The notes under the pieces: generated by a model
What the model saw: the letters and a program-made list of their open reading frames with translations, nothing else
Database searches by the model: none
Told to the model about the DNA's origin: nothing
Shown: one piece after another, positions 1 through 5,097 of the stretch
Layout of the letters: each line of letters opens with the position of its first letter
Numbering within the stretch: the stretch's first letter is position 1
Program-made: the position numbers and the translations under genes
Source of the DNA: B1 sp044370475
GTDB lineage: Bacteria > Bacteroidota > Bacteroidia > UKL13-3
Length of the DNA: 5,097 nucleotides
Reading direction: 5' to 3'
NCBI GenBank assembly: GCA_044370475.1
Contig: JBILVK010000164.1
Coordinates: 1-5,097, forward strand

Positions 1-691
1 TCACGTTTTGATCCGATATAATGATGGGCCTTACATTTAAATTATGGGGAGCAATTGGTGTAATTACAAAACTTTGAGAGGATGGGTAAAGAATCGGACC
101 TCCGCAACTTAAATTATAACCTGTAGAACCCGTAGGTGTAGATATGATTAAACCATCACTCCAATACGAATTTAAAAATTCGCCATTGATGTAGGTATGA
201 ATGGTTATCATACTTGAGCTATCTTTTTTATGCAAAACAAAATCGTTTAAAGCATATTTTACACCCCCAAACATGGCTTTATCTGAAGAGAGTTCCAAAA
301 GAGTTCTTTTATCCAAGGAATAATGACCCTTGTTTAAATCCTCAATAATAGATCCTGCTTCGGCCGCCGCTACTCCTGCTAAAAAGCCTAATCTTCCTGT
401 ATTAATACCCACCACTGGAATTGGGGCCTCCCTAATTATTTCTAAACTATTCAGAATGGTACCATCTCCACCTATGCTAATAAAAAAGTCAATGGAAGAG
501 GCATCAAAGTCTTCGTACCCATTAAAGGTAGGCAATCCATTTGGCAAATGCAGCCCGTTTCTTAAGCAATCATCATAATACTTTCTGTAAATAATGAAAG
601 GTACTTTACTTAACAAAAGCGCATCAAAAAAATTCTGAATTTCAGCAAATTTCTCCTCCTTAAAATACTTTCCGTATATGGCTAATTGCAT
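1..691 (-). CDS. nadK: NAD kinase, 3' end beyond window
   Basis: Cytosolic enzyme that phosphorylates NAD to NADP using ATP or another phosphate donor. I translated the strand by hand: 230 codons are present from an ATG at 691-689, with no stop before the window edge. Bacterial NadK is usually about 290 residues, so roughly the last 60 are missing. Family signatures appear in order: GGDGT at residues 74-78 (Asp76 is the expected catalytic base), NTGRLGFL at 97-104, the NE/D motif as ND at 149-150, and the nucleotide-binding TPTGSTGY at 185-192 followed by a Gly-Gly-Pro turn. The visible part ends in RPIIISDQNV, which matches the start of the usual C-terminal strand region. The start lies 2 bases after the stop of the CBS gene, so the two are almost certainly co-transcribed and perhaps translationally coupled. 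No Shine-Dalgarno site is visible. I am sure of the family. Confidence 0.96.
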   Translation of the reverse strand, partial: MQLAIYGKYFKEEKFAEIQNFFDALLLSKVPFIIYRKYYDDCLRNGLHLPNGLPTFNGYEDFDASSIDFFISIGGDGTILNSLEIIREAPIPVVGINTGRLGFLAGVAAAEAGSIIEDLNKGHYSLDKRTLLELSSDKAMFGGVKYALNDFVLHKKDSSSMITIHTYINGEFLNSYWSDGLIISTPTGSTGYNLSCGGPILYPSSQSFVITPIAPHNLNVRPIIISDQNV

Positions 692-693
692 AA

Positions 694-1356
694 CTAGGTA
701 TTTAAATATTTTACCAACCAAGCATACCTATCATCCAAAGAATGATTAGGGTCAAGCGGAGAATTTGTATGTAAAATGCGGTATCCAAAACGTTCCAAAC
801 TCGCAATAACATGATTCAAATAAACCTTGTTTAATTTCATTGAAACATGCAAGGTATTTACCTCATCTTTCATTGTCTCAATCATCAAATGAATAATCTT
901 GGCGTCATTGCTTTCGCATATTCTAGAAATCTCTGCCAAGGAATATTGTATCGCCTGAACTTCTATCACCAATGTAGAACCTTCTTGCAACAAAGCACTA
1001 TGTGCAAAGGATTGCAAGCTAATGTCCTTAGCAGAAATTAAGCCTACAAATTGATTGCTACTGTTCACTACCGCTAAGGTATCAAACTGATGTTGATTCA
1101 TGCGCAACCACACATCAAATACATGGGTATGCTCCTGAACCATATAGGGCTCTGCCATTACATCCATGCACAACTCAACCCGCTCTTCAACTCGGTTGTT
1201 CAACATCTTTTCATTCACATAACCAATCACCAAGCCCCCTTCTACAATAGGCAATTCTTTCACCTTCCAATCTTCCATAAACATGAGTGCCGACTCAATG
1301 CTGTCCGATTTTTTAAGAGGAAAAACTTCACCTGAAATAAACTGAATGGCAAACAT
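694..1356 (-). CDS. CBS-pair protein with ACT-like C-terminal domain
   Basis: Predicted soluble regulatory protein of 220 residues. Residues about 1-60 and 65-115 form two CBS repeats. The second is clearest, with AVVN then FVGLISAKDI at about 95-113, the usual end of a CBS unit. CBS pairs generally bind adenosine nucleotides such as AMP, ATP, NAD or S-adenosylmethionine. Residues about 125-198 have an ACT-like pattern: a strand around GSTLVIEV, a helix, a second strand, then a strand and helix ending in FGYRIL. This layout resembles AcuB-type CBS-ACT proteins. There is no catalytic domain and no membrane segment. The gene sits 4 bases after the hydrolase stop and 2 bases before nadK. CBS genes next to nadK are, as I recall, common in Bacteroidota, which suggests a nucleotide-sensing role linked to NADP supply; that role is inference. 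The ATG at 1356 gives the expected N-terminal strand, so I accept it. Confidence 0.87.
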   Translation of the reverse strand: MFAIQFISGEVFPLKKSDSIESALMFMEDWKVKELPIVEGGLVIGYVNEKMLNNRVEERVELCMDVMAEPYMVQEHTHVFDVWLRMNQHQFDTLAVVNSSNQFVGLISAKDISLQSFAHSALLQEGSTLVIEVQAIQYSLAEISRICESNDAKIIHLMIETMKDEVNTLHVSMKLNKVYLNHVIASLERFGYRILHTNSPLDPNHSLDDRYAWLVKYLNT

Positions 1357-1360
1357 ATTT

Positions 1361-2122
1361 TTAATTGATGTGCTTCTTGTAAAATTGCTCAGCTAAAACA
1401 TTAAACTCATGGGGGTGCTCCATCATTGGAGCATGTCCACACTTGTCAATATAATGCTTCTCAGAATTTGGAAACAAGGTATGAAACTCATCACATACTT
1501 CTGGAGGAGTGATGCTATCCTGCAATCCCCAAATTAAACAAACAGGCATTTTAAAATTTGGTAAATCTTTACGCATATTGTGTCGTATAGCAGATTTTGC
1601 CATCGTTAATATGCGCAGTAATTTTCCCTTATCTTGTATGGTATCGTATACTTCATCTACCAGCTCATCTGTTGTAGTGGCAGGGTCGTAAAAAGTTAAA
1701 CTTACCCTATCCCTTAAATATTGTTTATCCCCTTTTCTTGGGTAAGAAGCACCAAAAGCATTTTCATACAACCCAGAACTCCCAGTTAACAATAAAGTAC
1801 CCACTTTTTGAGGGTACTTTTTAATATACACCAAGGCTACATGTCCGCCCAAAGAATTACCTAATAAATGTACTTTTTGAAAGCCTTTGTATTCAATAAA
1901 ATCATGAATATAATTTGCCAAACCCTCCACACTCAATTTCAAAATATTCATTTCAAAAATAGGCATGATGGGAATAACCACCCGATAGTTTTTACTAAAA
2001 TGATCCAAAACATCTTTCCAATTGCTCAACGCACCAAATAGTCCGTGCAACAATACCAACACTTCCCCTTCTCCTTGGTCAATGTAATTAAACTTTCCGT
2101 GTTTGTGAATTTGATAATCCAT
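1361..2122 (-). CDS. Alpha/beta-fold hydrolase, substrate unknown
   Basis: Predicted cytosolic serine hydrolase of 253 residues, full length for a single-domain alpha/beta hydrolase. The catalytic set is complete: an oxyanion-hole segment LLHGLFG at residues 24-30, the nucleophile elbow GNSLGG at 88-93 with Ser90, an acid in WGLQDSITP with Asp202, and the general base in CGHAPMMEHP with His230. The segment after the third core strand reads IPIMPIFEMN (about 50-59) in place of the common Gly-x-Gly-x-Ser loop. The middle region, about 120-185, is the cap domain. There is no signal peptide. It is the first gene of the hydrolase-CBS-nadK group and is preceded by two TAnnTTTG promoter words. Nothing in the sequence fixes the substrate: esterase, C-C bond hydrolase or haloperoxidase-like names given to such proteins would be guesses. 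The ATG at 2122 leads straight into the first beta strand. Confidence 0.9.
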   Translation of the reverse strand: MDYQIHKHGKFNYIDQGEGEVLVLLHGLFGALSNWKDVLDHFSKNYRVVIPIMPIFEMNILKLSVEGLANYIHDFIEYKGFQKVHLLGNSLGGHVALVYIKKYPQKVGTLLLTGSSGLYENAFGASYPRKGDKQYLRDRVSLTFYDPATTTDELVDEVYDTIQDKGKLLRILTMAKSAIRHNMRKDLPNFKMPVCLIWGLQDSITPPEVCDEFHTLFPNSEKHYIDKCGHAPMMEHPHEFNVLAEQFYKKHIN

Positions 2123-2141
2123 TCAAATAATAATTCTCAGT

Positions 2142-2159
2142 CAAATATAGACAAATTTA
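2142..2159 (-). promoter_or_regulatory. Tandem Bacteroidota-type -7 boxes before the hydrolase gene
   Basis: Reading the minus strand, two words fitting TAnnTTTG stand 2 bases apart: TAAATTTG (2159-2152, overlapping the stop codon of the amidotransferase gene) and TATATTTG (2149-2142). The downstream box ends 19 bases before the hydrolase ATG. A TTG lies 21 bases upstream of the first box, inside the amidotransferase 3' end, and could act as its -33 element. The second box has only a poor -33 match (ATG at about 19-20 bases). This suggests that the hydrolase-CBS-nadK group has its own promoter. The match is by eye only. Confidence 0.55.
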
Positions 2160-2741
2160 GTTTTGAGCCATTGTTTTCGACAAGTCAATAAAGTTTTTTA
2201 TCATTTTAATGCCCTCCTTTGTTTCGCAACTCTCTGGATGAAACTGCAGCCCATATACAGGTAATTCCCTATGAATCAAACCCATTAATTCATTCTCGCA
2301 ATGGCAAATGGACTCCAATGCTGGAGGCAAATTATCCAATACCAAAGAATGATACCTGGTTGCAAGAAACCGATTTTCTATTCCCTTAAACAACAAATTC
2401 CCAGAATGCAATACCTCATCCACCTTGCCATGTCTGGGTACTTTTGCCTTCTTCAGTTTGGCTCCAAAAAACTCACCTAATGCTTGATGCCCTAGACAAA
2501 TTCCAAGTACAGGCCTTTGCTCTACCCAATTAGGCAAAACCTGCATCAACAAGCCCGCATCCCTTGGCACACCTGGCCCAGGCGAAATAACCAATGCCAA
2601 AAAATCCATAGGTTGTAAGCCCAACAAACGCCTGTCATCATTGCGCAAAACCTCACAAGTTACCCCAGTTTGCATGATATAATCGGCCAACATATGACTA
2701 AAACTATCAAAATTATCAATTAACAAAACAGGCCTATTCAT
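2157..2741 (-). CDS. pabA: Aminodeoxychorismate/anthranilate synthase glutaminase subunit (PabA/TrpG)
   Basis: Class I glutamine amidotransferase of 194 residues, the usual length of a stand-alone subunit. It releases ammonia from glutamine for a chorismate-using partner: PabB in folate synthesis, or TrpE in tryptophan synthesis. The whole domain is visible: LLIDNFDSF at residues 6-14, the oxyanion-strand SPGPG at 53-57, the nucleophile in GICLGHQ with Cys82, HGK at 104-106 (the partner-facing segment typical of this subfamily), RYHSL at 129-133, and FHPES with the catalytic pair His168 and Glu170. No trp or pab partner gene is present in the window, so PabA versus TrpG is not settled. I lean to PabA because the gene is not in a trp operon and the N-terminus is of the NFDSF type. 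The ATG at 2741 overlaps the end of the glycosyltransferase gene by 8 bases, so translation is probably coupled. Confidence 0.9.
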   Translation of the reverse strand: MNRPVLLIDNFDSFSHMLADYIMQTGVTCEVLRNDDRRLLGLQPMDFLALVISPGPGVPRDAGLLMQVLPNWVEQRPVLGICLGHQALGEFFGAKLKKAKVPRHGKVDEVLHSGNLLFKGIENRFLATRYHSLVLDNLPPALESICHCENELMGLIHRELPVYGLQFHPESCETKEGIKMIKNFIDLSKTMAQN

Positions 2742-3927
2742 GCATTACTTTTTCTATTGCTTTCCAAACCACTTCCACATCAATTTCCCCTATTCCATAC
2801 TTAGAACCATAAACCATCTCTGCCCTCCTATCTTCCTCATTTACATGCAAGGCTAAAAAACTTTCGGGATAAACAAAAGCTAAATCCCTTTTTTCTGCAT
2901 CTGGATAAGGAGTAAATCTTCCATAATGATTCCCATTTGAGACACATACACTCGCTACATTTACTGCGGCAGCAATATGCAAAGTTCCAGAATCATTACA
3001 AACCGCAAGCCTAGCAGCAGCAAGCAATTGAGGCAAATCCTGTAAGCTTGTTTGTCCGCATAAATTCCTTACATATCCAGCATTTTCCTCATCTATTATG
3101 CCATTTGCAGTCTCCATTTCTGCCTTACTTCCCGACAAAATTATCTCGCATTTATAGCGATTATGAATTCGCTTAGCAATGCTTTTAAAATTCTCGGCAG
3201 GCCACTCCCTCACCTTATCTTGCGCGCCTGGCAGCAGCACCACATAGCCCAATTTCTTGAAATCATGCGCTATTACTGGATGCCCTAAATCAATCGGTTT
3301 TTCTATAATCTGCTCAAAAAAATGTTTGTTACGCGCAAATTCAAAATAGTTATTTCGGTTTGAACCAACCAAGCGACTGTAAAAGAAATTGCCCAAATAC
3401 TTTAAAGGCGGTATTTCACTTACAGAATCTCCCATCATGCCAATTTTATGCTTCGCAAACACCGACCTAACCAGTAAATCACCCGTAATAAATTCACGCG
3501 AATAAGCGCAATTAATCACCTGCAAAAAATTTGTATTGGAGAACTGCTGCAAAAAATCGTGGCGGTACTTTGGTTCAGACATAAACCTGTTTCTATTCAT
3601 AAAATAGGCAGTGTTTACATAATTAGCATCGAGGCTCAAAAAAAGTGGCTTCCATATTTCATTGCCTATTAAACTTATTTGAAAATCTTTGTATGCCTCG
3701 CTTTCTCTAAGAACCTTGAGAAAGTTTCTAAACAAAATATAATCGCCAATTGCTTCTGTCTTTATTAAAAGCAAATGCTTCTCATGCGAATTACCTTGCG
3801 CTGCGCCTTCTTTTGCCTCATGCACTAAGCCCTTCACAGACAAATGCGTAATAGGATCAGACAGCAGGAAACTTATGCTTCTTAGCCACCTTCTTAACCT
3901 AAAATAACGCTTCCATTTTACCCCCAT
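2734..3927 (-). CDS. Glycosyltransferase family 9 (heptosyltransferase-like)
   Basis: Predicted GT-B fold enzyme of 397 residues related to the ADP-heptose:LPS heptosyltransferases; it would add a sugar to lipopolysaccharide core or a similar envelope glycan at the inner face of the inner membrane. The N-terminal Rossmann half opens with LLLIKTEAIGDYILF at residues 52-66, where Asp62 matches the conserved family Asp. The C-terminal donor-binding half shows VVLLPGAQDKVREWPAENF at 229-247, a strand LSGSKAE at 264-270, and the hallmark NDSGTLHIAAA at 311-321. About 50 residues precede the first strand, starting with a basic and aromatic stretch (KWKRYFRLRRWLR) that could lie on the membrane. The ATG at 3927 sits 7 bases after a good -7 box, so the leader would be tiny; GTG or TTG codons around residues 29-35 are alternative starts. 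Donor and acceptor cannot be told from sequence alone. It shares 8 bases with the amidotransferase gene downstream. Confidence 0.91.
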   Translation of the reverse strand: MGVKWKRYFRLRRWLRSISFLLSDPITHLSVKGLVHEAKEGAAQGNSHEKHLLLIKTEAIGDYILFRNFLKVLRESEAYKDFQISLIGNEIWKPLFLSLDANYVNTAYFMNRNRFMSEPKYRHDFLQQFSNTNFLQVINCAYSREFITGDLLVRSVFAKHKIGMMGDSVSEIPPLKYLGNFFYSRLVGSNRNNYFEFARNKHFFEQIIEKPIDLGHPVIAHDFKKLGYVVLLPGAQDKVREWPAENFKSIAKRIHNRYKCEIILSGSKAEMETANGIIDEENAGYVRNLCGQTSLQDLPQLLAAARLAVCNDSGTLHIAAAVNVASVCVSNGNHYGRFTPYPDAEKRDLAFVYPESFLALHVNEEDRRAEMVYGSKYGIGEIDVEVVWKAIEKVMHE

Positions 3928-3934
3928 TGCTTTG

Positions 3935-3968
3935 CAAAACTAATTGATGCAACAAGGATAACAAAAAA
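3935..3968 (-). promoter_or_regulatory. Bacteroidota-type promoter for the glycosyltransferase gene
   Basis: On the minus strand the 48-base gap holds TTTTTTG (3968-3962), a 19-base spacer, then TAGTTTTG (3942-3935). This matches the TTTG/TTG, about 19 bases, TAnnTTTG pattern known for the main sigma factor of this phylum. The -7 box ends 7 bases before the ATG at 3927, so the start of transcription should fall within a few bases of the start codon. This points to a leaderless or near-leaderless message for the glycosyltransferase-amidotransferase pair. Confidence 0.65.
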
Positions 3969-3975
3969 TTAATGG

Positions 3976-4665
3976 CTATTCACAGTTTTCCGTTTTTACA
4001 ACATCATTTGAGATGGCCGGACTTACATACGGAATGCCCAAATTGAGTCCACGGAGAATAAACAATATTGCTATGATGAAGGCAAAAACCGGACTTAACT
4101 TACTTAACTTTTGGCGAACAGATGAGGAAATAAACTGACCCAAAATAGACACGCCAAACATCATGGGGAGGGTTCCTAAACCAAAGCACAACATAAAAAT
4201 GGCACCTGAACTTATGTCTTGTGTTACACTGGCACCAAGTATTGCAATATAGACAAATCCGCAGGGAAGGAAACCGTTAAGAACCCCAATACCAAAAAGC
4301 GCGAGGCGACTTTTAGACTTGAACATTCTTTTTACAAAACCCGAGGAAAACATCGAAAACAAATTGACTAATTCGCCCTTTTTCAAAAAAAATTGATAGG
4401 CAACCATCAGTATAATAAGTACCCCAACGCCAATGCTAACAGATTGCTGCCAGCCTGCCAGTTTTAGTCCGAGGCCAAAGGCTCCAAAAACCAACCCTAA
4501 GGTGGCATAACTAAACATTCTACCGAAATTGTAAAGCAATCTGCCCCAATAAAATCCAAGTCCCTCTTGGGAGTTACCAGGCAGGGCAAATGCAATTGGA
4601 CCGCACATTCCGGCACAATGAAAACTACCTAATAATCCAGTGAGAAAGGCAGTAAGAAAAAGCAT
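3976..4665 (-). CDS. TauE/SafE- or DsbD-like six-helix membrane protein of the cbb3 oxidase cluster
   Basis: Integral inner-membrane protein of 229 residues from the family usually labelled sulfite exporter TauE/SafE or urease accessory UreH-like (DsbD_2 type). About six hydrophobic segments can be seen: residues 2-28, 46-70, 74-94, 120-147, 151-179 and 191-211. The first contains GSFHCAGMCGP at 13-23 and the fourth contains GFLPCGFVY at 131-139; the Cys, His and Met residues there are well placed to handle a metal or a redox pair. The tail after residue 212 is polar and ends in NCE. The ATG overlaps the FixH stop by one base (TAATG), so the two are co-translated. With FixH as neighbour, the likely job is copper supply or maturation of cbb3 cytochrome oxidase. 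That role is inferred from context, and the sulfite exporter name should not be taken literally. The ATG start matches the usual short N-terminus before the first motif. Confidence 0.87.
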   Translation of the reverse strand: MLFLTAFLTGLLGSFHCAGMCGPIAFALPGNSQEGLGFYWGRLLYNFGRMFSYATLGLVFGAFGLGLKLAGWQQSVSIGVGVLIILMVAYQFFLKKGELVNLFSMFSSGFVKRMFKSKSRLALFGIGVLNGFLPCGFVYIAILGASVTQDISSGAIFMLCFGLGTLPMMFGVSILGQFISSSVRQKLSKLSPVFAFIIAILFILRGLNLGIPYVSPAISNDVVKTENCE

Positions 4666-5097
4666 TATTTATCAAACTCCCTCTTAATTTCAAACACTTT
4701 GTCACCCTCTGTCCACGACAATTTAATTTGCCATTTTCCTGGAGTCAAATCTTTGAGAGGAAGCGTCATTCTTGCTTCGGGCAATAAAGTTATCTTTTGA
4801 TGTTGATCTAATTTTGGATCGGATGGACGATAATAAAACAACTCTGCCCCCTCAATATTTCCGATGGATTTTTTTTCAATCAACAGCGAAAATTCTCCTG
4901 CCTCTGCCCCATTTCCATTCTTTACTATATTCATAGTAATAAGACTATCCATGCTGGCATTATTGTCTATTTCCTTTTGATAGTTAAGTCCTTTTTCATA
5001 GTAATTCTCTTCTACCAAAGGCATGTCTTGTCTTGAGATAACTACCACCATACTTACCACAAAAATCATAAATAGTATGGCAAAAAAACCCAACTTA
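4665..5097 (-). CDS. fixH: FixH/CcoH family cbb3 oxidase assembly protein, 5' end beyond window
   Basis: Small membrane-anchored protein needed for assembly of cbb3-type cytochrome c oxidase. One hydrophobic helix (FFAILFMIFVVSMVVVI) is followed by the family's signature region LVEENYYEKGLNYQKEID and a beta-rich domain outside the membrane, about 90 residues long, with pairs such as LFYYRPSDPKLDQ and PGKWQIKLSW. The reading frame stays open to the window edge. The first possible start inside the window is a TTG at 5093-5091, directly before the helix. FixH proteins normally have a short polar stretch of several residues before the helix, and the codon upstream of the TTG is AAG (Lys). I therefore read the gene as truncated by the window edge, with the true ATG a few codons further out. 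The stop overlaps the start of the membrane protein gene by one base. Oxidase structural genes are probably just upstream, but they are not seen here. Confidence 0.85.
   Translation of the reverse strand, partial: KLGFFAILFMIFVVSMVVVISRQDMPLVEENYYEKGLNYQKEIDNNASMDSLITMNIVKNGNGAEAGEFSLLIEKKSIGNIEGAELFYYRPSDPKLDQHQKITLLPEARMTLPLKDLTPGKWQIKLSWTEGDKVFEIKREFDK

Noticed and set aside
330..578. Plus-strand open frame of 82 codons
   Set aside because: It is antisense to nadK, whose minus-strand frame carries clear conserved motifs over the same bases; the plus-strand product resembles nothing.
847..1335. Two plus-strand open frames (847-1041 and 1090-1335)
   Set aside because: Both lie fully antisense to the CBS-domain gene and have low-complexity, His/Leu/Asn-rich products typical of shadow frames.
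1350..1357. TAnnTTTG match (TATGTTTG) on the minus strand at the CBS start codon
   Set aside because: It contains the ATG itself, so transcription from it would begin inside the gene; one such word per few kilobases is expected by chance in AT-rich DNA.
1509..1691. Plus-strand open frame of 60 codons
   Set aside because: Antisense to the alpha/beta hydrolase; the Ser/Val-rich end mirrors the threonine-rich cap segment on the other strand.
3928..3975. Possible terminator between the membrane protein and glycosyltransferase genes
   Set aside because: Only a weak imperfect TTGTTGC/GCAAAGCAA pairing is present, with a loop of about 13 bases and no GC-rich stem followed by a T run; it overlaps the promoter instead.
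4665..4690. AGGGAG Shine-Dalgarno-like run before the membrane protein gene
   Set aside because: It lies inside FixH coding sequence about 11 bases from the ATG, and Bacteroidota generally do not rely on such sites; likely coincidental.

Overview
The window looks like a stretch of a Bacteroidota chromosome. The DNA is AT-rich, the genes are tightly packed, and there are no strong Shine-Dalgarno sites. The two gaps that exist each hold promoter-like words of the phylum's TAnnTTTG type. The gene content also fits: a CBS-domain gene directly before nadK, and a FixH gene followed by a TauE/SafE-like membrane protein gene, as in cbb3 oxidase clusters. I cannot place it below phylum level.

All seven genes lie on the minus strand, so transcription runs from high to low coordinates. 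They fall into three groups. Group 1 (5097 to 3976) is the tail of a cbb3-type cytochrome oxidase assembly cluster: a 5'-truncated FixH gene overlaps by one base a six-helix membrane protein with a Cys/His/Met-rich, probably metal-handling motif. Group 2 (3927 to 2157) is a family 9 glycosyltransferase (heptosyltransferase-like) overlapping by 8 bases a class I glutamine amidotransferase of the PabA/TrpG type. Group 3 (2122 to 1) is an alpha/beta hydrolase, a CBS-pair protein with an ACT-like tail, and NAD kinase. These three are separated by only 4 and 2 bases, and nadK runs off the window at its 3' end.

The only gaps longer than a few bases are 3928-3975 and 2123-2156. Each carries a good Bacteroidota-type promoter candidate, so groups 2 and 3 probably each start their own transcript. 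I saw no convincing terminator hairpin in either gap, so read-through is possible. There are no RNA genes, mobile elements, CRISPR arrays, long repeats or broken genes that I can support. Overall this is ordinary core-genome sequence. The points worth a second look are the CBS/NadK pairing, the near-leaderless promoter of the glycosyltransferase, the tandem promoter words before the hydrolase, and the coupling of an amidotransferase to a glycosyltransferase. I do not see evidence for a new biological system.
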